64,000 nt of DNA from Sipunculus nudus (GCA_026874595.1 CM049318.1:31654956-31718955), one strand, 5' to 3'. Numbered from the stretch's first letter, positions 11,311-24,471 are shown. The notes: a model not told the origin generated them from the letters alone. A program made the numbers and translations.

Positions 11311-11958
11311 ACTGGTTCAATACGTGGGGCGAACAAAACAAATAAAAATTAAACACAAACCATTTGTTCAGTAGTGCCAACAAACCAATATATTAAGAAC
11401 CCTCAAATTTGCTGGGCGAATATTTAAAAGATACTTGCGCTGAAACAGTTTATAACACAGACATAATCCTGCCAAATCCTACGTTGAAAGATACTACCGC
11501 CACATCAATTGACCAAGCAGTCTTGTAAACGATTTGGCCTTGCAACGATTGAATATTCAAAGACCCTAGGTTTTCTTCTCTTTTCCTATTTTTCTATTTT
11601 TCATTTAGATACCATCTTTATCGTCGCTGGGTGAGTACTGTAGTACTTTGCCTCTTCATTCAAGTTTTATCACATCATTAAATCGTTAAATTGTGTAGGA
11701 GACATATTCGGCAGAAATTGCTCCGTCAATGCTTCTGCAAATGGGAAATACAGAAGCGGATAGTGTTAGATAGGCGAGAGGTAGACTATTGATAGGGAAT
11801 AAATAAACAACACTTCTCTGAAGATTATTTCTCTATTTCAGATAATAAATATATTACATTTTTTATGGTTTATGTGATTCGTTCATAATATTATGTGCAA
11901 GAGCATAACCTGAATATGACTTTAATCGCTCGTATATCATGATTTATTTTTTCTTTAG

Positions 11959-12236
11959 GTACAAGTGTGAATGGACAAAACATACTAGTGTTTATTCTGC
12001 CGTCTGTGGTTGGTGGAGCTGTCCTAACCTTGCTAATAGTTGGGGTGGTATATTGGGTATTTCGATGGACCAGAAGCATTCAATCGGAAGGGAACAAACG
12101 GACCGACGAAACGACATATGAAAACTGTCAAATGGAGACAAGTATAAATCAGATTTCTACTTATGAAAGCATCTACCCTGTTCCTGAGGTAACCGAGAAG
12201 GTATACGCTTCTCTGAAAACAACATTAAACGAGTGA
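11959..12236 (+). CDS. Terminal exon: transmembrane helix and ITAM-type cytoplasmic tail
   Basis: After a TTTCTTTAG acceptor the exon continues the receptor in phase 1 and ends with TGA at 12234-12236. It gives 91 codons. Residues 8-34 form one hydrophobic helix (Ile-Leu-Val-Phe to Tyr-Trp-Val-Phe), followed by the stop-transfer residues Arg-Trp-Thr-Arg. The remaining 57 residues form the cytoplasmic tail, with no kinase or phosphatase domain. Tyr53 sits in YEN, a Grb2-SH2 type YxN site. Tyr68 in YESI and Tyr82 in YASL are separated by ten residues, which fits the ITAM rule YxxI/L-x(6-12)-YxxI/L. In Draper and related engulfment receptors such motifs, when phosphorylated by Src-family kinases, recruit Syk-type kinases; a like role here is inferred. 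The type I orientation follows from the extracellular EGF exons. Confidence 0.87.
12162..12215 (+). other. ITAM-type motif in the receptor tail
   Basis: The codons for YESI and YASL, with ten residues between the end of the first and the start of the second, match the ITAM spacing rule. The motif is single and close to the C-terminus (six residues after it). A Tyr directly after the first YxxI adds a further candidate phosphosite. Confidence 0.75.
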
Positions 12237-12840
12237 TCCTTTGTGTTTCCAACAGACGAAACAAAATTTGAACCTCGACAAGTGTTGGCTTATCTTGCAA
12301 AATGACAGTGTATTGTAAATACTATTCTATACTATACTATACTAGGTCCGCTTGATAGACGTAACTTGTGGGAGTTATTTTAACTATCAGTATTATATTA
12401 TAGAAATGTGTCCTTTATCTTCATGTTATTCGACTTTCGATTGTAAACCCTTTACCCTGATTATATATTTATCACTTTGCATATGATATGTATCCACACG
12501 GGAATTCAAATGGATATCCTAAAGAAAAACAAATCAGCAAATACCATGATAAACAATGATCAAACAGTATAATACTTGAAGCATTTAGATGCTATATTGT
12601 TTTTTTACAAATTCTGATCTGATATTTGCACAAAATATTTTTTTTTTATGGAATTCGGTGATCGATCACTTCTGTTGTATATTAATTTTATCATTATGTC
12701 AATATGTACAAAATTATTTGAATATTTTCATTTTTTTTTCTATTTGATTTGACCCGTCAAAAGTTCATACATGTTGTACACACTTTACAATAATGTATGG
12801 TTGTCTTTGTCTAAATAAAAATAAACTTTTCACATTAACT
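12237..12840 (+). terminator. 3' untranslated region with two overlapping-tandem AATAAA signals
   Basis: About 580 bases of AT-rich sequence follow the receptor stop codon and end with two consecutive AATAAA hexamers at 12814-12819 and 12820-12825. Their position and the absence of later coding sequence make them the likely polyadenylation signals of the receptor. The cleavage site would lie about 12,835-12,850. Confidence 0.6.
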
Positions 12841-13337
12841 TTATATTGTTTTATAGACAAGTGTATTTGATATAATTTATATGTTGTATGTATGCTGGAA
12901 CATATCCAAGAATTGAACTAACCCGAACTCCAATCATTATTCGTAACATACTAGTTTGTCAATGGTAATTTCTATTGCATGTGCGATTAAATAACACATG
13001 TTAGGTGAATAACTTAATTTTAAAACGGGCTTAATATGCCCGAACGTTTAATAAATGATACTGCTTTTCCATCGTCTACCCGGTAAAATTGCACCTCTCA
13101 TCCCAATTGAGACAAACACTTAAATGGCAACTGTTAATGGTATATAATTGGTGACAAGCTATTCAAAGCGCAGAATTTCAAGTTCATAACAACCTAATTC
13201 TGTTTCAGAAAAATTTAAATGGCGCGTGCGTCCAGCGCAATTGTCGCCGGTCAAATGTCCGCTTGCTAGGTACCTCAGTGGCTGATTGGCTTTTCTGGAC
13301 CAGTCATGGTCCATTGGGTTAAATCCGGAGCCGTCTA
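12841..13337. other. Intergenic, nothing recognised
   Basis: No exon, repeat partner or element end was found between the receptor poly(A) signals and the second copy of the 0.62 kb repeat. Confidence 0.4.
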
Positions 13338-13960
13338 GCGGAGGTTACATTTACTAGGTTCCCTGATTGGAAACTAAACTTAAATATGCCATAAGGCGTA
13401 ACATATACAGTCGAACCTCTCTTAGTTGGCACCTAAATAAATTGGGTACCTCTATAAAGTGGGCATTTTGCCGGTCCATTTTTTTTTTCTTCTCTTTATT
13501 ATGTTTATATTCTGTAAAGTGGGCACTTTTTGTGAGCTAATGTAGGCACTTCATCGATTTTCCCAGCTGAAGTGTCCCCCTATTTAAACTTTTGGAGATT
13601 TATTTATTGTGCATATTAATTATTATATTATATTTTATTGAATATTATATTTCAATTTTTTATGATAATGATCAAACAGGAAAACAAAGGTCGGATGTGT
13701 ATTACTGTCTCATTGCATAATCATAATGAAAGCCTTCATGACTCAAAGGTGGGCATGGGATACATGCATAAAAATTATGGTCAGACTTAAGCCCAGTCTG
13801 GCTGTTCCTGTTATGTTTATAGCCAGCAGTGACTATACCACTCAGTAGCCTTCCAAATTGGTCTGATAGGCATACTTTGAACTGACATTCACTAGATTGT
13901 CTAATGTCAATGAAGCAACAAATCTGTTAAAGGTAATACCATGAGTGGAAGCCCTGCTCA
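13338..13960 (+). mobile_element. Non-autonomous repeat, copy 2
   Basis: Direct copy of 9953-10594. After its end, at about 14255-14312, further CTATAAAGYGGGCA words appear, followed by TTTGACCCAGTCCC. A larger element may therefore run from 13338 to about 14320, of which copy 1 keeps only the left part. No terminal repeat pair could be fixed. Confidence 0.65.
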
Positions 13961-14576
13961 TTCACCCAATTACTTGGTGCTCTAAGATAAGGGAATAGGG
14001 TAAGGTTCCCAAGTCTCAGGGCAACTTTTACTTATACGTTAAGAAATATTTAAATAACAGGATGAATGCTTATAGATTATGTCCATTGATACATGTTATA
14101 ATAAACACACAAACAGACACACGCCCTCACACACATATATTGATAATTTTTTTATGCTTAAAAACAGAATGTACATGCATCAAGTCAATGAGGTACAGAT
14201 CCTCTTAAACATGGAGCAACTATAGCAAAATAGGTGGCAGCACTGAATGTGGAAACTAATACCTCCATAAAGTGGGCACCCCTATAAAGCGGGCAGTTTG
14301 ACCCAGTCCCAAGGGTGCCTTGGGTGCTGCTGGCGGGTCATAATTCTCAGTTTCGTGAATTTCCGTCCAGTAGTTACGGAGGAGATCTCCATACTATGCG
14401 GGGCGGCGGCCGGCGGAAAACATAATACCCACAAAACTCTGTTTAAGCGGATACAAGAACCACTGGAGGAGTTCTCATCCTCTGATATCGACGTCTGGAC
14501 GAAAAGACGGACATCGACTTCACATCAGAGATGATCGATCCTTACTCGGGGCACCAAAATGGAACACGTGTTCCGA

Positions 14577-14578
14577 AG

Positions 14579-14653
<75 letters not shown>

Positions 14654-14721
14654 ACAGAAACCGACTTGTCTGTGTATTAATGTTCTGTGTTAACAGTGAA
14701 CCAGCATGGCTATTAACACAA

Positions 14722-14772
<51 letters not shown>
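14577..14772. repeat. Compound microsatellites (CT)n, (TA)n, (CT)n
   Basis: A (CT)n tract at 14577-14603 runs directly into (TA)n to about 14650. A second (CT)n tract with an interruption lies at about 14724-14772. Between them is a SINE tail-like stretch (CGACTTGTCTGTGTA and CCAGCATGGCTATTA), suggesting a truncated SINE. Confidence 0.85.
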
Positions 14773-16633
14773 GTATATTTGCAATTTATCAGTTCTTTGT
14801 GTCACGAGACTCACAGTAATGAAAAGATCGATAAAATCAGTTCATCCATGGTGCAAATAAGAAATAACTACTCGATAACTTACACAAATATTAGGTTTAC
14901 TTTTAAATATCGACCAAGCAATCAACTTCAAAGGTCGATTATTTGACAGTCAGTTATCACCAATGGTAATGTTTTAGGTTCGGTCCAGGGTGGTATTACT
15001 AGACAGGGGTCTCTCGGTCTTTGCTTAAATCAGTTTTAGGCATTTACATTTACATATTCTTTACACTAAGAGGTGGCTTGTGTGTGTAATTGCGTTATAG
15101 AGAAAGAATTAAAAGCTATATTGATACAAGAAATAAAATATGGAAGCCTAAGTGTTTCGCACATTGGGTCTATAATTTATACTTCACGGATATTTTGGGT
15201 TAAAAATAATATCAAAGGAGAGGGAGAGACCATGGAAAGTATTGTTTTTCCTAACGGTATTTTGATTATTTTCCACAGAAAGAGATATTTATTTGGAACA
15301 ATAGGCTTTTACAAATTAGTAATATCACAATATACTGGAAACATTTTTACAAAGTATGGCTAAACGCAGAGTGTAAATTTGCTAATGCAGGGAGGTGATA
15401 CCATTTACATATTGGGTTGAAAATAGGATAGTCAGGAATACTTTTTAAAGATGGTATACCTTGGATGCCAAGCTTTAAATTGTTAAAGGGTAAAAGAAAA
15501 TAAAGATCCACGCTCTTTTACATTATATTATGGTTATTTTAAATATTTAGAAGTTTCACAAACAAAAACTACATTTTCATGTTTGTTATAAACAACATTA
15601 TATAAAGAAGCGACATATATTCCAGGTGTAGAAGGTGGCTGTATAGAAATTTATATGCTTCGTTTTAGGATATGAATTGATAAAAAGTCTTACGTGTTCC
15701 AGTATAAACGGTTTAATAATTGCTAAGTGAATAATTACTTGTCACACAAAAGGACGTCATATTTTCAGATTTATGTACATGCTTTATACAGAACTAGCAA
15801 TTTACAGCATTTATTTAACTTGCTGCAGAGTTAACAAATTATGTTCATATATTGACAATTTGTGTAAAATAAAATAACAGTTTTATATGGTGTAATAGGA
15901 GGATCTGTCTCAGGATAATTAATTGTTTTGAAAGTAAAAAAAATATATAAATCAGACTAGGAATGAAAGTTAATGTCTATCCCTATAAAAGGCTTGTTTT
16001 AAAATTTGGAAATACTCGAGAATAGAGTAAATGCTAGCAAAAAAAACGCTAATTTTACCAATGTTATGAAAGGTGGGAAGAATACAAAATCAGGAGAAAT
16101 GTTAACAATTACGTACGAGAGGATAATTTATTTGTACTTTAAGGAATGTTATTATCAATATGTCAATAACACTTATCTCTATAAATTAGTAAACACATAT
16201 GTTCAGATTGTATAGTCATTAATATTGTGAGAAAGTATATTCATTAACAATGTATTCATTGTATACGTTGTTGGCACAAAAAGAGGATATCTTAAATGTA
16301 CCTGTATATTGTTAATGTCTTCCTTCTGGGAGCAATATTTACTCTCGTAAAACATATATGAGATATGTCAATTGATATATTAGATAATGATGTCAGAACA
16401 TACCCTGTCGGATAATTTGTCGTAATTATAAGTAAGGACAAAATAGTTAATTTTGAGAATGAAACGAAAGTGTGGTCAATGAAGAAGTAAAATAGTACCT
16501 TTCCCGTATGCCATGATTGTTTCAGAGAAAGTAACTGTTCCATAAAGTGCTCACAAAACTGTATGGATCCCTAAATTCGAGGATTCATTGTTCTTCGAGT
16601 TTAATGCCCTATCATTATCATATTAACCACTTA

Positions 16634-16695
<62 letters not shown>

Positions 16696-19600
16696 TGCAG
16701 GTATCTTTAAAAGGAACTATAAATTCTGAAATCGCAAGTTTGTTGAACCCAGTTTGTGATGTAATCCCCCTGCATCAAAATTATTCACGAAATATATACT
16801 CAATTTCGTTTTTCTTCTGCCAGCGACTTGCGATAGCTTAATTATAGACATATCGTTCTTCTTTCTTATCAATATTATGCCAAGTTATCAGTATCTCAGG
16901 TCCTTTTTACACCATAAAGATATTACTCGCACATAACATATACACACACTGGATTTTATACGTCCGGGAACACATCGTGTGCCGTACAAACCATCACTTT
17001 CACGACCAGTTCACCCTATCACAAGTGCCTTCAAAGCCATAAAAACATCTAGCACAATCGATTCCCTTTATCTCGTTTCGACATACTGCAAAAATATCCT
17101 ATTATACAAAACTCAACTTATTGTGTTTTCTTTGTTTTTACTTTAAATGTGTATGTGTGACTGTACGTGGCAGCGGCAGAACATCATTGTTAGGTTAATG
17201 AATTCACTCTTAATCGCTATTCCTCGAGGATAAACAAACTATATGCAAAATAAAATGCAACATAGCACGTTAAGACTGCGCCCCGTCGTCGAATATGCAG
17301 CTAGGATTGATATACAGGTAAATAGTAAAGTATGAAAATATCTTGAAATACTTTTATTTGGGTCTACAGTGAACGGCTAACGACACAGACACCAATGAAA
17401 AACAAACGGGAAAATCTTGCAAACAAACTATATAAATCAATACCGTATTTCATTTGATTTCTCCTCATATTTTACTGAGACAGTCTGCCGAGTTCAAGGT
17501 TCCATTTTACTCTCAAATAAACCTGTAGTTTACCTTTATGTTCTTTCATGGCTGTTCATCCAAAATTTGGTTAGATGTAGGAGGATAACAAATGGATCAT
17601 TTTCCAAAATTTATTTTCGAATGTATGATATATGAATGAGATACAGATAAAACAGTTCTATAATGACTGCAATTACTGACCTTAAGAATAAAAAAATCCC
17701 ACTTCCCAGCGTTTCCGGAAGCTATCCTTAAACTAACAGCCTTAACCTAATGCAGATCGTCGAAAGTGTGTAGAGTGAAGGGAACTTCTTTTCAACCCAA
17801 ATAAAATATCGTTGGTTAGCCATATTAAAAAATGATATATCTTCCTTACAGGACCGGATCAACTATGGTCATGCCTTTGTATGCCATACCAAGTCCCTAG
17901 CAATTTGGCTGGGAAATAGCTTGGTTTATAAAGGTAACCGTGGTGTTTACTTTAAGTAATTATAATTACGAATGGTGGAGTAGTTTTAAAACTGATACAC
18001 TTTTGTCATGTCTCAGCATGTTAATTGTACAAAATCTCTATCTATTAAAATCATTTAAACTATACACAAAATGATATATCAATAATTAATATTGTGTGAA
18101 AATGCATGCTTATAAGATAAGATAATTATATATATATATGTGTGTGTGTGTGTGTGACATTTTGATCTTTAATTTAGAGCTAAATACATTAATACAATTT
18201 CGGTGGTTTACATTTTACAGCCTCACAATTGTCTTGTTAAACGAAACATGGGATAAAACACAGGCTTTTAGTTATAGCTAAATCACCCTTAAAGTTTGAA
18301 AACAATTATAATTATACCACAGTCATTTGTAAGATTGTAGTATAGACACATAAATGACTCGCCAACCAATCTACCCCTGCCAACTTGAATTAGTCCCCTG
18401 TAAAAATAATATCCAGAATGGCCTAGACTCGATACTTTTCATAATGTCTGATTAGAAAAGTTCAAATGAAACAGAATCTTCTGTTCTGCGAATGACTGCT
18501 TTCGTATTATTATATCCTCCAAATTGACCTGTACGCTGCTGTCTGTATGAAACCAATTTCCTGCGATAAGGGTAAATGACCCCCTGCGCAGGCCATTACA
18601 GAACAACAGAACCAGCATAAGTCTACACACCCATTATCATCGCAACAGTAACCAAGAGATGGTAGCACAGGCAACAAAAGAACACAACATTCCATCTGCC
18701 AGACTATAACCATGCAGAAGGCAGCACGAGCAACCCAATCAGCAGATTGCTGTGAGAGAGAGAGAAGGAGAGAGAGAAAAGAAATTTATCATTCGATATA
18801 GAAGTAATGTATCCATAAACATATATTCAACATGTCATTTTTGGAGACTGTTGTGAGGGATTTTATCCGCTGACACAACAGCCACCTGTGACACATGGAG
18901 AAATATAAATATATAATACATAATATAGAGGGTTACTTGTAATAAAAATTCATAACATTTGAGTATTTATGATTTAATGAGGAAAAATTGGTGAGAAGAT
19001 TATTCACTTGAGTTACTGAAGTACAATTTGTTATCTATTTTAAGGGTTTTTCTTTTTTGGTTTGATTAATGTTTGTTACAGATGTAACTTTTTATCTGAA
19101 GGCATTTGTCTTTATATGAAGACTCTGTTTGAAGATTTTATCAATAATGAATTGGTCGGTTTCATTTATGAGTTTTGTTGTTATATTTCTTAGACAGTTG
19201 TCTGCCATTTTAGTTCTGGTTTTATTTGTGACAAGGGTACCTTTATGCTTTGTGTCATGTTCGTGTGTCATTGCCCTTGCTGAGAATTAAATATTTGTAA
19301 AAGGTTTGGTAGTGCTTCATGACAATATTTATAGGATTTTTTTTATTATATTTAGTCTGAATGAGTCATTAGTTATTAGGATTTTTAATGATTTAAAAAT
19401 TGGTTTGGTGTGGCACAGTATTTGTACTCGTGGGAATTCTTACGGCCTATTTTCTAATCTATTAATTTCAAAACCCCATATAAGAATTTTTTTAATTTAA
19501 ATGACCTCCGCGCAGAATTAAGGTCTGTTGAGAAAAATAAAGAAACGCTGCTGGCAGACAGGCCTTTAGCATGTTTGGCCTGACATTTGACCCACTCACT

Positions 19601-19790
19601 GCTAGCCTCTCTTGGATGATCTGTATATGTAAACAACATGTGACTCTTGATCCCTGGAACTCATATTTTATGTCAGCATGCACTAATGGTTAATCCCCCT
19701 ATTCATGCAAGTAATTCTTTTGCATAATGTTGAATAGACCACAGCAATTATCGCTGCACTATCACCGTCCCTTAACATCATCAACAATTC
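14773..19790. other. Intergenic, no gene supported
   Basis: The open frame at 15073-15363 and later AT-rich sequence to about 16215 have a vague resemblance to the C-terminal part of a LINE protein, but not enough to call. (TA)n tracts lie at about 16636-16694 and 18127-18155, the latter followed by (TG)n, and (GA)n lies at about 18751-18779. A segment at 18595-18735 matches 21840-21975 (words AGAGATGGTAGCACAGGC and ACAACATTCCAT) and is a dispersed repeat of unknown class. Confidence 0.4.
18595..18735 (+). repeat. Dispersed repeat, copy 1 (partner 21840-21975)
   Basis: About 130 bases share most positions with 21840-21975 in the same direction, including CAGGAGATGGCAGCACAAGC-like and CAACATTCCATSTGC words. 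Both copies flank the reverse transcriptase fossil at 19.8-21.1 kb on its two sides, at distances of about 1.1 and 0.75 kb. No ends were identified. Confidence 0.55.
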
Positions 19791-19799
19791 AGGCAGTTG

Positions 19800-21100
19800 T
19801 ATACCATAAGTAAGAGGAGTTACGCTGAAAGATTAGAATCTGACATGCAAGCCACGAATGATCCTGGACAGTTGTGGCAGCGGATAAAGGCAATCGTATC
19901 CTACAGGGCCAAATGTTGATCTGCAAATATTACAGAAGACCCAATCTACCAGATAAATTAAATGAATATTATGCCCGTTGCGAACACGGTGAAAGCCCCT
20001 CTACAAAGGTTCACTCTGATGACTCTAACCCATTTGTGATTGGAACTTTGGAGGATGGGATTCAAACGCGTTATCAGAGAACCTGTGCAAACGAATTGTC
20101 CCACATTTTCTCTCTACTTTTTCTCTGGTCATTGCTCACGAGAATAGTACCGAACATCTTCAAACGATCTGTAACATCCAAGTGCCCGAGAATCTTCCGT
20201 ATCATGCTTGAATGATTACATTCCGGTCACTCTTACTTCAGCTATTATAAAGAGCTTTGAGAGACTGGTCTTAAATTATCTTAAACGCTGCATTTTGGAT
20301 ACTTCTGATCCTTTCCAGTTTGCTTATCACAGGAACCGTTCTACGGATGACGCCGTCTCGATAACACTTCATATTATCCTCAAACATCTTGATATACGGG
20401 AATCTACTTATGCTAGAATTTTATTTATCGATTTTAATTCTGCATTTAATACAATTCTCCCTCAGCTTATTCTTAAAGTAACGGAACTAGGTCTGCATAC
20501 AGTTATGAGCAATTGGATAATAGACTTTTTTTTATCTAAAAAACGACAAGTAGTTAAGATAGATGATAATATTTCTAAAGAGATGTCGTTAAATACTGGG
20601 GCACCCCAAGGTCGTGTATTTTCACCAACACTACATTCATTATTTACATATGACTGTGTGTCAAATCCTGATGAGTGTTTGATAGTGGCATTTGCAGATG
20701 ACATAACAGTTACCGGGCTTATCCGAGAAAGTAATGAACGTATATACAGACAGGAAATTGAACGTTGTGCACTGAAAAACAACTTAGAGTCGAATGTTGG
20801 GAAACCCAAGGAGATGATCATAGACTGTCGACGTAAAAGATCAGAGATCTAACCCAGAGAAAATAATGGCTCTGCTGTGGAAATTGTTGATTATTTTAAA
20901 TTTTTAGGTATCCACATATCATCAAATTTGAAGTGGGAGGAAAATGTAAATTATTAACTGAGTAAGGCTCAACAGCGGCTGTATTTTTACAAAGACTTAA
21001 AGAGTTTGGTCTAGGTCTATCGGTGCTGCTGAAATGATATAGAGCACCTATAGAGAAAGTCTTGACGCTCTTTTTTACTGTGTAGGGAGGAAGCATAAAT
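19800..21100 (+). pseudogene. Decayed non-LTR retrotransposon ORF2 fragment (reverse transcriptase)
   Basis: The best frame (20208-20852, 214 residues) reads as a reverse transcriptase palm of the Jockey/CR1/L2 type. It starts in motif 0 (NDYIPVTLTS, usual NDYRPVALTS) and has FERLVLNYL. Motif A is ILFIDFNSAFNTI, motif B is NTGAPQGRVFSP, and the catalytic motif C, FADD, is intact at 20691-20702. Downstream of the stop, VDYFKFLGIHIS at about 20890-20930 continues the same protein, then stops accumulate. Upstream, 19810-20000 shows SYAERLESDMQ and LPDKLNEYYARCE in different frames around a TGA. No endonuclease domain or 3' tail was found. The copy is dead by several stops and frameshifts. Confidence 0.82.
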
Positions 21101-24100
21101 TATGATAAACAGAAGTCATTTAACGTGGTTATTTAAACTGCTTGGAAGATAATCGGGACTTGTTTACCATCGTTTGAATCAATTTACTATAAAATATTGC
21201 TTAAGAAATAGAATGCTATAATCAAAGATTATAATCACCATGCACACTAAATATTCTAAATAATGAAACTAGGGCTCGTTATCAATCGTTCCCAAGTTAT
21301 TAAAAAATAACTCTAACAAGCAGATGCGTGTCAGCAATCCGGGAACTAAACATATCCCTTGCGGGAAACTAATCTGTGGGCCAATACTTTTTTTATATAC
21401 TAATTTATGAATTAATATATTTATTCTTCTTATGATATCTTTTTCAACAAGCTAGTCTCGACAAATACTATTGTATGTAATACTTTTATTACTAATGTAT
21501 AGCAATAAAAGGTAACTTATTTTATTTATCACGTAAGCTATCCATGGAAGCACGTGAATTAGTTTCTGTTTATATTTTGAATACCGTGTCTCACCGCAAA
21601 ATATATCCACAGGTTAACCAAAATGAAAAATATGTTTTACGGTCAAATACCAAAGCATACTCTGTATTTGCTTCATTTAATTAATTTGTGCAATTTACGC
21701 TACTCAGGCAAAATGGCCCGAATTTGGTCCACAAGCGTGCTGTGCGCACAAATGTGTGCATGAGATCTATCCTGGACTTTTATAGAAAAATCTGACGTGA
21801 GGAGAATAGGCCTTGGCTTCATTATCATTACCACAGGAACCTAGAGGTGGCATACCAAGCAACAACAATCAGCACAAGCCCACTGGTCCATTTTCATCAC
21901 ACCAGTGACCAGGAGATGGCAGCACAAGCAACACAACAACGCAACATTCCATGTGCGAGACTATCATTTAAGGCAACAAAAAGGGTTATACTCATTCAAA
22001 GGGTTTAGTATGTGATGGTCCATGAAATAGTCCTGTTTTACATTGAATCAGTCTGTGTGTGTGTATCACAGCATCACAGATAGGATTTACCATGTATAAA
22101 CACATCCATGTGTCAATAGTCCATGAAATAGTCATATTTTACTTTGAATCAGTCTGTGTGTATCACAGCATCGCAAGATAGGATCAACGATGTATGTGGC
22201 TGTGTGGGGTGGCTAACACAGAAACTTGGGTGTGGAAGGCTAATAGTATAGTATACTATTAAATACTAACAGGGCTCTCTGTATGTATCCCTGAATCAAC
22301 TTTGTAAAAGAAGCTATGCACACTACGTTGACCCTTATGTGCCTGTAAACAAGAATCAAATGAAAGAGACCTGTCATAAGTTTACAACTACATTGTTCGT
22401 GCATATCGAGGACACTCCGGTAGGTTTTGGATGTTAGATATACCATATGCCTCATGCAACCAAATAATCGACTTACAAATTTTAATAAATGGCAATGCTT
22501 TTCTTTCCAGCATAGAGATTTGTTGTTTTGTATTCCTGTTTACTGTGACTCTTATTTAAGTTTTAAATAAGTTTTCAGGCTATGTTTCTGAAATAGCGTA
22601 TGTTCTTTTCACCCGAAGGTTAAACATACACGCAGAATACAGAATATAGATTTAGAAATCTATATGGTTCCACGCAAAAGTTCTTGTATAATAGTAAATT
22701 CTTAAACCCATTCACTGTCTAAATGACGTGCATACCTTTCATGTATTATAATTCCCCCAGGACCAACCATGGATATGTACATTCAGGTTAAACTCTCCTA
22801 AAATTATCCTTAAACTCTCCGCAGAAGAGTAGTAGTTCATTTATAAACTGGTCTGGCGGCATGGAATGGAATTATTTGTAAAAATATTTATAGCGATATA
22901 CCTTTGAATAAAATAAAAGCGAGGTTATGTTTTGACATCGTTGGTTTGTCTGTTTGTTTATCTGTTAGCAACTTTGGTTTGTCTGTTTGTCTATCTGTTG
23001 GCGACATTACTTAAACATTTTCCCACGAGTTTTACTGAAATATCAGGATAAATCGGCAATGACAAAAGAACAATTTATTACTTTTAGGAGGTGATTAATA
23101 TCATTATCTTGATACGGAATTTTTTAATGAAAATTTTGCATTTCTAACAATGCCTTATGCGTGTAATGAGATGCCTTGTTCACTTTGCTGACACCAGATG
23201 GCGCTCAGTGTATGTATCCAATAACGTTCTGTGACTTCTGCTGTGCAGGAAACATTTCTGTTTATCAAACATTTCTGACAACACAAGGTCTGCACTCTCT
23301 GAGTGTACATTTCTAGTTTTATAATAAAGTGTATATCGAGTTTTATCGACCACCTTTTTACGACAAAATCAGTGGTGAGACCGAGACATGTAAGATCGCA
23401 CTTTAGGTGTGAGCTCGAGACAGCGATGTGTGAGGTCGTTCAGGTGTTAGGCCCCCATGAGAACAGCGCAATCAACAACAGGGCACGTGGCCACATGATT
23501 GATACTCAGTTGACAGGTTAATCAGAACGCGGCTGCAACTTATTCCTTTGGCTTATTTCACGTTTCTTAGATATTTATATATAATAAAAGACATGTTTAA
23601 GTAACTTCACTAACACTTTAGTGGAAATTGTAAAATTCTGAGAGCAAATTTGGTTGTTTTGTTGGGGGAATATATAACGCCTTATCGCCGTGCACAACCC
23701 TCTCGCACATTCAACCCAGGCAAACCCAACTAATGACCTATAGACCATTCTTATCAGAGTATTATATTTTAAAAGCTAAAATAGTACCTCAAAATTAATC
23801 ATATTAGGTTACATTTTTCTCACTCGCACTTTTCTATAATTCCCCCAAAAATGTGAAACAGCCAAATGTGGATTCGATAAATGTGGATAGTTGATAAACC
23901 GGTTAATTACCTGTTCAACCCACGGAGCCTATTTATTCACCTCTCGTGAAGTAGAAAAATGAAAAATAAGTTAAATTAAATCATAGCCCTCCTTGTTTAT
24001 AACCTTTTTGGCTGGGTATAACAAGCTATGGTCTACATCCAATTACATAATTGGTCCTATATGTTTTATATGACACACTTATCTTTCTAGGAGAATCCTT

Positions 24101-24431
24101 ACTGAATATTCCGTAAAGAACCCTATTTACGAGGTTAGCCAGGGGCCTTTCAAATTTCCTCCTTGATCCTTAACCCATTCACTACCAAACATATATTCCT
24201 CCAGTACCAGGGCCTTCAACAGACTGGGCAACTCAGATAACATCTCTTTAAGGCAAAGCTTTTCCAAAGGTCATAAGATGCAATGCTTAGAAGGAGGACG
24301 TGACCCATTTAGTAAAGAGGACTAGTACTACATGGAAAGTACACACACACACATATAAATGAACAGAAATTACGAAACCCATTTCATGTGCATATATTGT
24401 CTTATCACAATTATATAAATAAAATATATAT

Positions 24432-24436
<5 letters not shown>
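21101..24436. other. Intergenic, short tandem duplications only
   Basis: There is a direct tandem duplication of about 80-100 bases at 22017-22095 and 22118-22193 (shared CCATGAAATAGTC and GAATCAGTCTGTGTG). A 37-bp unit is present twice at about 22937-23010 (TTGGTTTGTCTGTTTGT). A possible solo LTR-like segment at about 23162-23365 is described under findings. No gene was found. Confidence 0.45.
21840..21975 (+). repeat. Dispersed repeat, copy 2
   Basis: Partner of 18595-18735, same orientation; see that entry. Confidence 0.55.

Positions 24437-24471
<35 letters not shown>

Larger units (their letters stand above)
8705..11958. other. Last receptor intron with inserted repeats
   Basis: This intron of about 3.25 kb holds copy 1 of the 0.64 kb repeat (9953-10594) and a reverse transcriptase fossil (about 10988-11310). 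At 11609-11630 a short stretch flanked by TTTTTCATTTAG and GTGAGT looks like a micro-exon, but its length would shift the frame of the terminal exon. Confidence 0.5.

Noticed and set aside
14298-14534. Open frame with a possible transposase C-terminus (SSDIDVW)
   Set aside because: It follows element-like words at 14255-14312, but no DDE or DNA-binding motif is visible; too little to call.
15073-16215. Open frames with vague LINE-like residues
   Set aside because: No catalytic motif could be read in any frame; composition alone could give this likeness.
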